Shown: piece after piece, positions 1 to 11,982 of the stretch | Layout of the letters: the number at the start of each line of letters is the position of its first letter | Position numbering within the stretch: position 1 is the first letter of the stretch | Source: Symbiodinium natans | Lineage: Eukaryota > Sar > Dinophyceae > Suessiales > Symbiodiniaceae | NCBI GenBank assembly: GCA_905221605.1 | Contig: CAJNDS010000058.1 | Location: 196,501-260,500, forward strand | Length of the DNA stretch: 64,000 nucleotides | Direction of reading: 5' to 3' | Made by a program: the position numbers and the translations under genes | Notes under the pieces: model-generated | What the model saw: only the letters and a program-made list of their open reading frames with translations | What the model was told of the DNA's origin: nothing | Database searches by the model: none

Positions 1-2218
1 TCGTGGCCACTATTAAGTTGTTTGGTGAATGGTACGTCGGTAGGCGGCGAAAGGGATGTGCAGGCAGGCCCACAAAAATCACGCATGACATTTCAAAAGA
101 GCTGTCATGGCTAAATTGTTTGCAGTGCGCTCGAAACCGCCTGCGGTTGGGAGCCCCCAACCCCCCCCCTCAACCCTGTTCGACCCAAACAAGAACCTTC
201 TCCACATTCAAAGACTTTGAATGGATTTCGAGGTTTCCAAAAATGGCTTAGTACTTTGGGTGTTTGAAATCTGACGACTTACCCAAATTAAACGTGCTAG
301 AGATCTCGCTGGTCGTCACGCAAGGCGAGCTTTGTGTAACTACTGATGAGCTTCTGAAGCGATGTTGCACGGGCCTTGGATGAAATTTCTCGGTGGCTCG
401 CTGTAATCTTCACGGGCCCACAGGATTGTTGGAATGTCGAGGGGTTGAATATGTCCCCTTTCACACGCACACCTTAGGATTTGCAGTACCGTAAAGCTGA
501 ACGTCGTGTCCAGCCTCATCCACCTGCAACGCCGACACCGCCTGAACGCAAAGGTTTGCATTTTCTTGCTTGGGGGCAAGTTGCAAAAAAACACTTCCTA
601 GGCTATTCAGTGCCCACGGGCCCTTCAGTTCTACAGGCCCTAGCCGATATATGGGAATGCCGACAGGAAGCTGGGAAATTACATCAAACTATTGTGAGAA
701 AAACAAAACTTAGCAAGGAGACAAGCGCGGGAGGAATGATGGTGGGAAGTCAAGAGGCCAAGATTGCCAATTGCCACATTTGAGGAGCGACGAATACAAG
801 TAAAGAAAGACCCAGGATGGCCCAATCAGCAATAAATCTCAGAGGATCACCGTCTACGCACCGCACTGTTTTCACTATTTTGCCTCGTCAATAGCGAGGC
901 GAAAGTCTAAGCCTCACAGCACACGGCAGCTGACCACCGTGGACGAGTGCCATCTTACAGACCCAAGGAGACATTGAGGCACACTGCGGAGACTAATCCT
1001 GACAATCTCTCTTGCACTCTTTTCAGTTCCCGACTCACTTTGAATGGCTGGGCGCTGCCAAAACTGGAAAGCCTGACGGCATGCAAACGTGTAGAAAATT
1101 CTAAGACTCGTGACCAGCGCGCACGACCGTGAGGACTCCTACACGGCGCCTTGCAGCGACGACGCCCAGAGTCGGTCTGGCTGAAGTCAGAAGAGGGCCC
1201 ACAAGTGATGCCAGAAGTTGCCGGGGCTTAGAAGCGAGACAGTATGACCCGGCCAATAGGAGCAGGTCCTTCTCGGCCCAGAAGGTGAGGCCACTTAGGA
1301 CCTGCTTTGAACGTCCCAGTCCCAAAAGCGCGTTTGAATGTACATGCACTCCTTGTCATCGGCGCTGTTGTTGCCGGAAGCCGTGCGAATACCTGGACAG
1401 AGATCCCTCCCATACGGCAATTATCCACCGCCTCCAGTGCCTTGTCACAAAGAGTCACAAAGGGCATCTGTCTCAAGAAGCTCACAAATGCTCACAACAT
1501 GTCTCTCCAAGCGGCCTGCAGCAGACTCTGGATGCCATGGGAAATGCGCAAACGGCCCGGCCTCGGTGCTTCTAACGCAATCGAACGCAGTTTGAAGATG
1601 CGACGGTCATAGATGTAAAGGGTAGTGACCGAGTGACCGGGGCTTACAGCTTACACTTTCTGCGAAATGCGCCTGAAAACCACCGTGAAGACAACCAACC
1701 GGGTTACAGGAAAAACGCATAAGTTGAAACTGCTTCAAGCGCAACCTCGTTCTTCGAATTTCTACGCACTTGGCTCGTTGGCAGCCGACGACTGTGAGTT
1801 CAGAGAAAGAGTGTTCGTGCTGAGCCTTCAGAGTCCAAGAGCCCGTCAAGTTGAGATGCCGACAGAGAAGCGGTGCAACTGCCGGTCTCCCGCCACGAGC
1901 ACGGAGTTGTTCTCAGCACAGTGTGAGAACTTCACGGCTCGTGCATCATGGCAACTGTCCAGGAAAGGCTGAAGATGCGCGGTGCAACTGAACTGCCTTT
2001 ACTGCTCTGAAAGTGCTCTGAACAACAGCAGAGGCCCGAGCCACAACAGCGGCTCCATGGATCTCCATGCCCGGCAGGACCTGCCTCGGCGACAAGTGAG
2101 CAGCAGATTCTGTATCACAAAGCCAAAGCCCCTCAGTTCGAAAAGTGCTGCCATTGCTCTCCATTACTTGCAGTATCAGATCAGATGGACTCAGAAGATA
2201 TCAGGAATGTTTCTGGAT
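1..2218. other. no recognisable gene
   Basis: Reading frames of 60-150 codons occur on both strands and overlap one another. None shows a recognisable motif or keeps a protein-like composition. The longest plus-strand frame (1129-1575) is matched by open minus-strand frames over the same bases, so it is probably chance. I see no repeats or RNA genes here. Confidence 0.5.
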
Positions 2219-3290
2219 TCAACAAGACAGCTCTCTGCGTGCATCTTGCAAAAGCGTCTTCTGTGCAAAACACCTCTGAGAAGGAAGCTGGTCTTGCAAG
2301 ACTGCTGAGCGATCTACATCCCGCAACCTACAGTGGACAATGTCATTGTGAACTATACTACACTCAGGAATGCAGCCCATGACGGTCAAGCTATTCATGC
2401 ATGACAGAAACTTTTCTGCCTTTCCAAGGCTGAAGATGTCTCTCAAGTCTGCGTCCGCATCATCTAAGCACACTGCAGACATCCTATATGTCCCTTCATG
2501 TCTCGTGGCTGCCTGGGGACGGAATGGACTGACCTCTACAGGAGACACAGAAGGACCAAGAGGTGCAAACTCGTAAGGGACCGCGAAATCGTAAACTTTG
2601 CTTGGGTCCCGAAGCTGAACTTGTGGCCGCCACCACTCTCTGTAGCCTTCCGTTCGCGCACTTACCTTTTCCACACCCTCAGGTCCTTCTCCCGGGCCAA
2701 TATTGAGATCGATGGGCTCAATGCCGTCTACATCCACAAAGTTCTCGTAGCAAAGCCTTTCCTCACACGGTGAGAGTCCAATTCCCAGGGCCTTCTTCAT
2801 AGGCAGCACCAAATCACTCAGAACGTGAGCAATAAACCCCTCAGGCAACAAACTCTCTTGCCACCGTTCCACCATAGTGCCATCTTTGTAGAGGCCACTG
2901 TCTTGGGGCCTTAGAACCCCCTCCGGTGCAAAGCGCAACTGCGGGCCGTTCAAGGCTCCGTCCTTACAAGTGATTATCCACCGCAGGTCACCTGCCCGTC
3001 CATACTTCACGTGATATCCATCGGCCGGTCGCATGTTTGGGCGTACAAAGTATTCTGCACCCAGCTCTGGAGGGCCTGGCACACTGACCAGTTTTCCATC
3101 GACTCTCTCTCGCACGTCAGGTAAGAGTTTGGCCCGACCAAGTGGCCATATAGCTGCCAAACCGCCATCTGCGTGGTACACAGAGACGCCCAGCCCACAA
3201 GCAAACTTGACAACCACGTTGGAATCCAAGGGAGTGAAACCGCGTATTCGACGAGGGTACTCTTCCTCGGCCGACCCAGCAAAGGAGTGT
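2219..3290 (-). CDS. long coding exon of an unrecognised protein
   Basis: A minus-strand frame stays open for about 350 codons and reads like soluble protein: mixed charge, few low-complexity runs, and segments such as GFTPLDSNVVVKFACGLG, WIITCKDGALNGP and LPEGFIAHVLSDLVLPMKK. The frame is open upstream of the first possible initiator (a TTG) into AGSAEEEYPRRIRG, so this is an internal or 3' exon and not a whole gene. The last 50 or so codons look less protein-like, so the true exon may end near 2400 at an intron. No signal peptide or membrane segment is visible. I do not recognise the family. The length and composition make coding likely; function is unknown. Confidence 0.5.
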
Positions 3291-3958
3291 CAACAAAATC
3301 CACACAAAGCGGTTAAAACAGACAATCGATCTATGGAAACAGGACCTGGAGCAGAACTTCAGCCAGGGAGCGTTGTCCAAAAATCTAAGCAAGTCCTTGC
3401 TCTGGTACGAATGGCGAGGCCGGCAAGGCCATTGCATTGGTGGACCCAACACGATGAAAAACAATGATCACACACACACACATGCTGTGCCTGAAGCGTT
3501 GATTAATGGACACTCACGACATGCTGTGGTGCTCAAAACAGCGAACTACGCAGGCTACTGAAATGAGCGGTTGACAGTCTTGCTGAGCACACCGCAAGTA
3601 GCCAGAAATGAAAACAAGCAAGTGTTCACGGCAAGGTGGGAAGTGACACAGGAAAAGGCTCGCACAAGAAGCCAAGGCCTGTGCCCAAAGCGCGCGACTC
3701 GAAAGTCTGTGGTCAGGATAAGTGCATCCTGTCCGCTTGCGAAAGCTCAAGGCTCCAAGAAAGCAGTCAAACAGAATGACAGCCAGAAATCACCAATATG
3801 TCGGAATCGAAAGTCACAAGTTCACGGCCTCCAACGCCACGATGCCAGTAGGGTTGAAGAACCTGGTCGTACCAAGGGAGTTCAGCGATCCTGCTTGACC
3901 GCATGATCCGTAGCAGTCTGCGCAACTTCACGATCGAGGTTCTGGCATCGGCCACTCT
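3291..3958. other. no gene seen
   Basis: Short overlapping frames only. A small CA run lies near 3470-3482. No motif, RNA or clear exon was found. Confidence 0.4.
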
Positions 3959-4192
3959 TCAACCGTCCTTAGCTGAATAGGTACATTGCTCCTCGTTTCT
4001 TGCGACACACTTTTGCTGAAACCAGATCTGCTTCGATCTGCCAGGTCGCCACTCCAGCGGGGCGATGGGGGAACTCCACAGCGGCTTTTTCGTCGCCAGC
4101 TGCGGTGGCGGTGCATGCAGCTGAAGGGCCACGGCCAGGGACGTACAAGAGACTGCCACCGCCAGCAGCACCTCCACACTGAACTGATTCAA
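3959..4192 (-). CDS. possible exon, ambiguous frame
   Basis: All three minus-strand frames are open over most of this interval. One has a hydrophobic stretch (VEVLLAVAVSCTSLAVALQL) that could be a signal anchor; another is Gly/Ala rich (GDEKAAVEFPHRPAGVATWQ). GC-rich composition alone could keep all frames open, so I cannot say which, if any, is translated. It lies downstream of the two-segment membrane candidate at 4232-4552 on the same strand and could belong to the same gene. Confidence 0.25.
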   Translation of the reverse strand: MNQFSVEVLLAVAVSCTSLAVALQLHAPPPQLATKKPLWSSPIAPLEWRPGRSKQIWFQQKCVARNEEQCTYSAKDG

Positions 4193-4231
4193 CCAAACTC
4201 AACCCTGCTCTTTTTTCATGTGCTCTTGCAA

Positions 4232-4552
4232 CTAGGGGACAGCGCAGTGTGTGGCGGGGGTGATGTAGGTCGGATTGGACAAGTCTTTGTCACTGTTCTC
4301 GAAGTTGTGCCGCTTCTCCGGGAATGGGCGAATCAGGCTCGCAAAAGCCGCAACCATCAGCGGCGGCAGAAAGATACCGAGGCGAGCATAGAATGCCATT
4401 GGATGGTCGGTATACTCTTCGCGCCGCATGTGTAGCCGTGACACCACTAGGAAACCCAAGCATAGCAGCGTGAAAAAACTTCCCGCGACCACAGTGGCTT
4501 GAGCTTGTTCTTCGTAGAGCTCCAAAGCCTGGACTTCTGGCATGTTGCTCAT
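4232..4552 (-). CDS. putative small membrane protein
   Basis: A 106-codon minus-strand frame begins with ATG (MSNMPEVQALELYEEQAQ) and contains two hydrophobic segments, roughly residues 19-40 (TVVAGSFFTLLCLGFLVV) and 56-74 (LGIFLPPLMVAAFASLI). They are joined by a charged loop HMRREEYTDHP and followed by a polar tail. This is a two-span hairpin layout. I do not recognise a family. The ATG sits just downstream of an AG, so this may instead be an internal exon. Coding is plausible because both hydrophobic segments keep the same frame and the loop and tail are charged, as expected of a real membrane protein. Confidence 0.4.
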   Translation of the reverse strand: MSNMPEVQALELYEEQAQATVVAGSFFTLLCLGFLVVSRLHMRREEYTDHPMAFYARLGIFLPPLMVAAFASLIRPFPEKRHNFENSDKDLSNPTYITPATHCAVP

Positions 4553-4569
4553 CTCCTCGGATTCGACAT

Positions 4570-6444
4570 GGAAGGCTATGAACTCCCTGATTCAATCTGA
4601 ATCATATATCTTGAAATATCACCCTTGTACCACATGTGCCTAAAGTGACTTTAGCGAGGTCTCTGTGACGTGGACCAGTTTGTGAAATCCACGAGCTGGA
4701 CACGAGCCTCGCGAGTCCGTGCCAGGCATGGCTTTCACCGAGCTGGTCTCCTGGCGTGCCCTTGGCTCAGGTTGTCGAGATTTGTTGAGCATTGTGCACA
4801 TCGAAACTTCGATTCGATGCATCTCAAAGAACTGAGAATCACAAGCAAATGGTCATCAATGCCTAGGGCCTAAGGCCTACAGACGTCCCAAGCCGAAGCT
4901 CTCGTGAAGTTCCTTGGTGAGGTAGTCTAACGTAATCCGCGAAGGTGGAGAGTCCAGCTTGTTAGAAGCCTCCCGAAAAGAGGCCTCTCCTGAAACACTC
5001 CTCCAGTCATCAGAGTCGGACTCCGCAGAACTTCCTCCTCACACTGAGAGGAACAAGCTGCAGAAAAACTCCTCTCCAAAAACATCAAACGCACCAGACA
5101 AGCGAACCGTCTCGGTACATGAGGGGAGGGTCCTGATCTTGGAAGTTGACTGAGTTGACTGGGTGAGAACGCAAAGATCCGCGCCACCAGTCCCCAGGCC
5201 GATGAGACCACCAGTCCCGCCAAGTGCCTCGCTCCTCGTTGAAGTGGTGCGTTCGACATCTCACCCAGCTTGCGTCTTCGCTGCCACTGCGTTCCGACAA
5301 TCTCGACAAAGGTCTCGCCTTCTGGGAAACCACTCTGAGAGAGAAACCGACCGAGAGAAGCAAATCCACTCTCCGAAGATCCCTCAGAGAGCAAAGCTGT
5401 GCGCAGAAAGAGAGAGAAAGAGAGAGAGGGAGAGAGAGAAGAGCGAGAGAGAGAAAGAGAGACAGCAATTGAAAGGGAATTGTTGGCAGAGACCGAGTTC
5501 CGAGAGAGCGCAAGATTTGCTCTCTTTGAAGTTTCTTTGCTCTCTCGGAGGCCTGGCCTTGGTCCTGCTCCTCCTGGGCCTCTCAGAAGACAAACATAAA
5601 CGTCCAAAAAAAAAACAAAAGACTCATGCGCGGGTTAAAAAGCAGATTCCTCAAAAAGTGTGGGAGCCAAACATGGTGTCGTGCGAAAGAAAGAAAAAGG
5701 CTGGTATTATTGTTGCGTGCTCTCGTGGCGTGCTCTGAAAGAGCTCAAAGGGTGCTCACACATCAACACAGGGGCATAGGATCTTCAGTTCTGGATGAAT
5801 GATATATCTAATGTAATCTACTACATACCCTGCCTGCTCCGAAATTGTGTAGTGTAATCCGTTTTCACCCCCTCCCCCCCGTCCCCCGGCCCACCGCCAC
5901 CCCCATGCCGGCAAACTTCTAGAAGCTACTGTACTTCAGGAACATGGGTGCAGTCTGCCTGCTGCGAAACCAGAAGCTGCAGCTCTCGCAGATGTGCATG
6001 GCCTCAGCATTGCCCACACAATGCCCGAGTGCGGGGCCAGGCAGAGGCCTGAAATTGACACAAGAGGTTGTTGAAGAAGCGAGATGTCTCGATGTCGCGA
6101 GACCGACATCATGACTTATCTCTAAACTTCTTTGTGGGGTAAAGTTGTGGTGGAACTCTCGCCCTGGGGCTCCCAAGCCCTTGCCTTGCTAAAGCTCCCA
6201 TATGTGCAAAGGCGATGAATGGCGATGCATCCGCCAAGCGCACTGCAATTACTGCGGAAAATCTTTTGAACTCACAAGTGCCGGTAAAACTACAGAGTTT
6301 ATTGCACAAGCTTGCAGTTGAGCTCGCGGCAAAACTGGCTGCACTTCAAGCCCCCTCTCAAGTCACATCCGCTGAGGCTGCCAGTGCAACACGAAGTGGG
6401 ATTGCAACAGTGTGCAAATGGGAAAACTGGTAGAGAAACGGCAC
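4570..6444. other. no gene seen; contains a GA tract
   Basis: No convincing exon was found. The 226- and 191-codon frames around 4927-5738 cross a GA-rich tract that lacks stops on both strands, which explains their length. The rest is anonymous. Confidence 0.45.
5399..5463. repeat. GA-rich (purine) microsatellite
   Basis: About 65 nt of nearly pure purine on the plus strand, mostly GAGA with scattered AAA and GCG interruptions. It gives Arg/Glu-rich or Ser/Leu-rich frames on the two strands, which should not be taken as proteins. Confidence 0.9.
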
Positions 6445-7457
6445 TCAGATAAGTTTGCCTCCAGCTTCCCTCCGCTGGCGTTCCTTCAATCGCATGCGCT
6501 TTGTCATTTCTCTGGAGCCCTTGAGGAAAGTCATGCAATCTTGGTAATCCGGTGCTTGTGAGTCATTGACATCGAGCAAGAAGTAACCATCAATCGCCTC
6601 AGGGTCTTCTTGATTGTCTTCCCAGACGGAGTACGGTCGAGGCCACACCCTCACAATGACCGCTGGGTTTAGAGGCACCGGATCTTTGTCATCATCAGGC
6701 TCGAACTGCTCCAAGTGAAAGATTGGCAGAAGTGTTTTTTCCATAGTTCGGAAGTTGCGCAGCATAACTCCTGCCGCAGCTACGCTGTCCTGCAGGAGCT
6801 TCGCGTTGAGCAGCACGACGGGCACTTTCTTACCTTGCTCTTTCATAACTTCGAAGATGGCCAGAACGGCCGCCATTTCGGATTGGTTGGGTGCAACAAT
6901 CAAGAGCATCGATGACTCCAAGAACTCACTGATTTTGGTATACTCTTCCATTTTGAGTTCCATCTTTGGCAGGACTGGTGGTAGGTGATCCAACGTCAGA
7001 TTGTCAGGGATGGGGTTCCATCGCGTGTTAACTAAGGACATAGCGCCAAAATCTGTAAAGAGAACACGAACCCCATTTCCCTGAGGTAGCCGAGGCGACA
7101 TCGCAAGTGTCTTGGCAAACCTCTCTGCAAATTGCAGCACGTTGCCAAGCTCACCAGACACCTGGTTGTCAATTCTGCCTGTGTTGAAGTACATACTCTG
7201 TCGTACTTGACCCTCAGCAGTGGCACGCAAGGAAGCGGAGCATGCCCAGGCGACTGCTTGATCAAAGCTTTGTGGCACCGGCGATGAGGCATCTACGGTA
7301 TCCTGCACCATCTCCTCCCGCATGGCCAAAGCCAGCTTCGCTTCCTCTGTCAGGCCTGCAGTCTTCTTGGTGGAAGGCGTTGCTCGACGCCGCACCACCC
7401 CAGCGGCAGCTGCGGCCAAAGCTGCACAGGGTAAATTCGTCCACCTTGGCGGTCTGA
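6445..7457 (-). CDS. DUF1995-family protein, probably plastid-targeted (3' exon)
   Basis: This is a single open exon of about 337 codons ending in TGA at 6445. After an Ala/Arg-rich lead (CAALAAAAAGVVRRRATPS, transit-peptide-like) comes the DUF1995 pattern. PVPQSFDQAVAWACSASLRA is followed by a Gln/Arg helix, RIDNQVSGELGNVLQFAERF, then VRVLFTDFGAMSLVNTRW, then MLLIVAPNQSEMAAVLAIFE with VPVVLLNAKL, and LPIFHLEQFEP before a C-terminal VWPRPYSVWED. Known DUF1995 proteins in plants and algae are chloroplast proteins, including the photosystem II assembly factor LPA3 and the tail of a plastid adenylate kinase. The exact role here is not known. The first in-frame initiator is only GTG and an acceptor (CTCAG before G) lies at about 7458, so a 5' exon carrying the start must lie upstream. 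That missing exon should hold the signal part of any plastid-targeting leader. The long uninterrupted exon contrasts with the micro-exon genes elsewhere in the window. Confidence 0.75.
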
Positions 7458-10400
7458 CCTGAGCAGACACATCGCATCATGAGATGAAGAGACAGCAACA
7501 TACAGCAACTCGTTCGTCGCGTTCTCTCGGCTAAAAAGGACCGAGGACAGCGCCAGGGCAGTGCGGCTGCGTGTAGATCGACCGGCGGTCGAAAGCCTCG
7601 GATGGATGCCGAAAGGATCTCCAATGCAGCTGCGCATAGCTGTGCCAACAGCGCATGGTGCTCCAGTCTACGGATCTGATGCAGGGAGCCTCGCAGAGGT
7701 TCCATGCGGAGCGGCAGCAGAAGCCAGCAAAGTCATGCCCACAGAATCCATCATGAGAACAAGCCCCACAGGCAAGCTAGTGACAAGGTGCTCCGAGAGA
7801 AGTGCCCTGTCATGGTGCTGGACATGATGAAAGCAAGCATCTGGCTTGACTGCACATTGAGAATGAATGGCACTTGATCCATTACGCACTGAGCCGTGAT
7901 ATGTGCGGAGTTGAACAGAAAACGCATCTGCACCACTCTTGGTTAGGTTTCTTAGGCGCTATCATGCAAAGTTGTGTGGGCTGACTTCGCTGGACCGGCA
8001 GCCTCAACTCCCATGACATCAAGTTTCAACGTGCTGAGCGCATTGCCGACCGTCATCATTCCACGCCTGAGCATGGACAGACCGTTGGGCTTGTACCTTA
8101 AACTGTCCAAAACTAGGCTTCTCGCACTCACTTAGCAGGCTATCGCGACATGGTGAAGCATCCTCATCCACATGTGCGGAGAGTGTGGCAAATACTTGCC
8201 CCCGGCAGCACCACTTAACCTGCTGGCATCACTAGGAAACAGTCGGCTGCCAAGGGCTCTTGACACATGCTCCACTCAGTCACCTCTCAGGCTCGAAAGA
8301 AAGACCAAGGATGGCCAAGGTGTCTGAAGTCAGTTACTGTTCTTTACTGTTGATCGCCTTGGCACCATCTCTAGATTCTGGCAGGAAACAAAGATCAAGG
8401 CAGTTTCAACTCCACTCTGGACATTCAGGACGTAATTGCAGTTCTGAAGTTCAGCATGCCTGCAATGAAAGACAGATGCCACGGCTCACCGTTGAGGTCC
8501 TCGCTGGTAGAGGACAGCGAAGGTCATAGACTGAAAGAGCATGCAAATGCCCCACGGCCTGAGTCTGCGAGGCATGCAACTGTCTCACGACTCGAAGCAA
8601 GAGACGCGAGCAAATCTGAAACACTCGGAGGAAAGGTTCACCCTGACCGCAGTAGGCATCCGGCACGAAGAATATAAACCAATCCACATACAACTCAGAC
8701 TTCATCTTCCTGAAGAGGAGTTATTGTGCGGCGTGTGTCTTGCTATCGAGGCCTCGCGCTACACACTACCGCCATGCATGAATGAGCCCAACTCAGTCCG
8801 ACACCGTGGAGGGAAACCTTCAACAAGAATGGCAGCCACGAAGCCGAACAGCAGCGTAGACCTCACCAACGACACTTGCTGAGTGCCTGAACACGCTGCA
8901 AACCTTGGCTGAGTATGCTGAGTGCGTTGCTTCAGCGTCAAGTTTTGCGAACTGTCAAGGCGCTCCTTAGTCAACGGCTCTCAGCTGGTTGATGCAGACT
9001 TTTCTTGAAAAACAAAGACTCTCGGAAGCATATTGAATTCCCCCAAACTCGACAAACACAAAGACATGCACGTTTTGCTCGGCTTTCCAGGTGAGCCTTG
9101 CATTGCAAGAACAGGACGGGCAAGGACGGCACGTGTTTGAGCCCCGTGCCATTGCGGTTTTCGCACACGCGCTTCTGAAAGTCAGAGGCTCGAGGTATTT
9201 GCAAGGCTTCGAGTTGCCGACAGTTTCTGGCATGATTTTCAAGAGGTGCACAAGGAAGAAGAAATACCGCACATGTCCGAAAATGTCCGAAAGAACCCAG
9301 CGAGTCTGCAAGCAAGGTGCGACGAGCATGTCGCGCACATCTTCTCGAAATGACTCCAAGCGGCTGTGCCTTCACAGGAATCAGGGATTTCATGACAAAC
9401 CAAGTCGGAAAGCACCATCGCTGCACATAACTTCATTGACATGCCATGGCACACCGGAGAGATGCTATGAAAACCATCGGCAATACAGAGGTCACATTTA
9501 TATACAGGCAAGAAACAGGTGAAAAACTCATATGTAGCAAATCCACAGCTGACCGCGGTCTCGTCCCCAACAAGCGCTTTCGGAAAACACAAAACCATCA
9601 CCAAACAACACAAACCATTCAGGAGAACAGGTTCTCAATCTACGATATGTTGATGTGATGGAATGCTGGCCCGGGAGAGGCCCTGGCCAAGTCCCACCTT
9701 GATGATTTCTGTGAATCGCTGTGTACCGTCACGTATCCAACTCTCAGGACAAGTCCATCTAAGCCGTGATTTATAATGATTTCTCTCGCAGTTTTAGCCA
9801 AGACCAAAGGTCATTTTGCCTTCGAATTTGAAAAATGCCACTCCTCCCTTGACCATTCTGAGGTCGTGAAAAAGCTCCTGATGGCTTTCCGAAGCCTCCA
9901 GAGTCTAGAAGCTTCAGGAGCCTGCAGGGAGTCCAAGGACCCTCCAGGCTTCTCCAAGCTTGATCCCTAAATCCTAAGCCCGAAATCCTACCTGGGACAG
10001 CCTGACAACCGCGGGATTGCCATCGGCCACAAAACACAAAAAAATCGACGTTTTGGTAAAGGAACCGATGGTTTCCAGAGGTGGCCAAGCGCTTCTGCAT
10101 TTTTGGGGGGTGCCAAAGCCCTAAATTGTAAAGGTCCCAAGCAGCGTGCCTCGATGCCAAGCTCACGGCGACGGTCTCTACCACGTCTACCACGCTACCA
10201 CCGCCATCTTTTGGCAATATCAGCAATAGCCCTTGAACCATGAAGACCGTGAACCACAACCCGAAACCTTATGCAGATTCACGGTCGTTCCACGGAAACC
10301 GGTGTGAGCCTGATGCGAACCTTGCGCAACACACTCCAGCGAATACTTAATGCACCAGGTTGGAATGGGTTTCGGCTCCGGGGTTGAAGCTTCCCCTTCC

Positions 10401-10664
10401 AGAGCACCCTGACTTTGCCCTTTGAGATGTGGAGCTTCAAGAAGAGAACAAGAACACAGGCACAGCCGCCCGGAATGTGCTTGAAGTGTTTGAAGCGCCT
10501 TCGACCAGCCCTTGTCAACTTACCGTATTTCATCGGAGGACGGTATATTGTAGCGTTATCTATGATTGGCATCTGACTTGTCTCTTCAGTTCCTTGGAGC
10601 CCATGTTTGAACGAAGATGTTTCTCGGCAAAATGTGGGGGCAAAGCAGGATCCTTATCGCACGG

Positions 10665-10703
10665 GGGCGGGGCGGGAGGGGGGGCGGGAGGGGGGGGGGG
10701 GAG
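10665..10703. repeat. poly-G tract
   Basis: A run of G blocks interrupted by C and A on the plus strand, ending in a long G run. It could form a G-quadruplex; there is no coding content. Confidence 0.85.
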
Positions 10704-11307
10704 GTGGCTAAGCTAAGTAAACAACTACTATAAACCAGCAAGCGTTGTTCATACATGTTTGCAATATCTGTATGATTGTGCCTGATGTTTAAGCAGGGCC
10801 TTGCCGCTGTTTGTGCAGAGATCCAAACAAAAACTTGCTGACCGCACTCGTCATGTTCTGTTTCGCTGGCAGGGGAATCGGAATACTGGCAGATGTCCTC
10901 CTGTTCCGAGTATGCACTGTCCTCATACTCATTGGATGCTGTCTAATGTTGTCTGGGCAGAAGCGTATCGAATTCGACGTGTAGGACATTTCCTGTTGAA
11001 TCACAAGCAAACGTTGCCAGATGCACAATATGGGAACTTGAGAAGGGGCTACGAAAGCTAGTCACCGCAGGGGGGTGGCATGCAGCGAGTCGGCAGGACT
11101 TGGAGCCGCCGGCGCAGCTTTTTCCGTATTTCAGGCACATGCTTCAGGTGGCGGCGCTCGAAATCTGAAGCCCTAAACTCCTTCAGCCCCCTTGCTTCCC
11201 CCGCTGGAACCCCGTGTCGCAATGTCGCAAACGAAGTTTAGGTACAGGGACGCTCTGTTCAGTACGACCTCTGCAAAGTACCACAGACCTTCAGAGCATG
11301 GTGACTG

Positions 11308-11523
11308 TGGGGGGCGGGGGAGGACCTTGGGGTGGGGTGGGGGGGGACCTTGTGGGGGGGGGGGACCTGAAGGTGGTAGGGGGGGGGCCCCCGCCCCCCC
11401 TACCTTATCCCACACGCAACCACCTTAAAGGGGGGGGGGGGGGGGGGGGGTGGCGCCGGCACCTTATCCTTCGAAAATGCTTCATGGTGAGGTGAGGGGG
11501 GGGGGGGGGGCCCCCCCCCCCCC
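11308..11523. repeat. poly-G/poly-C tract with a G-then-C hairpin
   Basis: G-rich repeats carry the recurring word ACCTT(A). They include an unbroken run of 21 G at 11430-11450 and a run of 15 G (11496-11510) directly followed by 13 C (11511-11523), which can fold on itself. The plus strand is G-rich until 11510 and C-rich after it. Confidence 0.9.
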
Positions 11524-11982
11524 AACCCCCACCTTAAGTCTTGGGTTTCGGACCTGTTAAGGTGTGGAACCCTTTTTTTCCCTGGAAGCTTCTTAACAAG
11601 GTGAATACCAGTGCATGGGTAAACGACAACTCCCGCCAGCTCCACAGAGCTAGCTTTCGTGATCAGTCGATTCCAACTGCTTTGTTTCTTCATGCTGCTT
11701 CTGACCGAATGTCAGTTTGGTATACTTTTCACGCCGTGCCATTCGTTTACTGGTTATCAACAGGGCCGAGAGGATTCCTTGTCCGAGTAGTATCATTCTG
11801 GGAAAATATTCTGTCTGTCCAACCGTCGTGACCCTTTGCTGCTTGAGCTTGCTGATGGGCGTAACATTGTGACGCCTAGAAAAGCCCCCCATGAAGATAA
11901 TGGGCGAATCACATCAAATGAAGAATCAACTCCCGTGCGCTTACCCTAAACCCGCAACCCTAAACCAAATGGCCAAATGGTT

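Larger units (their letters stand above)
7458..11982. other. mostly anonymous DNA; 5' exon of the DUF1995 gene may lie here
   Basis: No recognisable domain was found. Minus-strand frames at 7350-7637 and 7668-7740 have Ser/Arg/Ala-rich, leader-like composition and could hold the missing start of the DUF1995 gene, but I cannot choose. Minus-strand frames at 8967-9426 and 9771-10259 are 130-160 codons long without clear protein character. G-rich tracts lie at 10667-10703 and 11310-11523. A short CCCTAAA-like stretch is at 11941-11972. Confidence 0.4.

Noticed and set aside
1129-1575. 148-codon plus-strand frame
   Set aside because: Open frames on both strands overlap it and its composition is Arg/Cys-rich without structure, so chance is more likely.
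4927-5738. 226- and 191-codon frames on opposite strands
   Set aside because: Their length depends on the stop-free GA tract at 5399-5463, and no motif is seen outside it.
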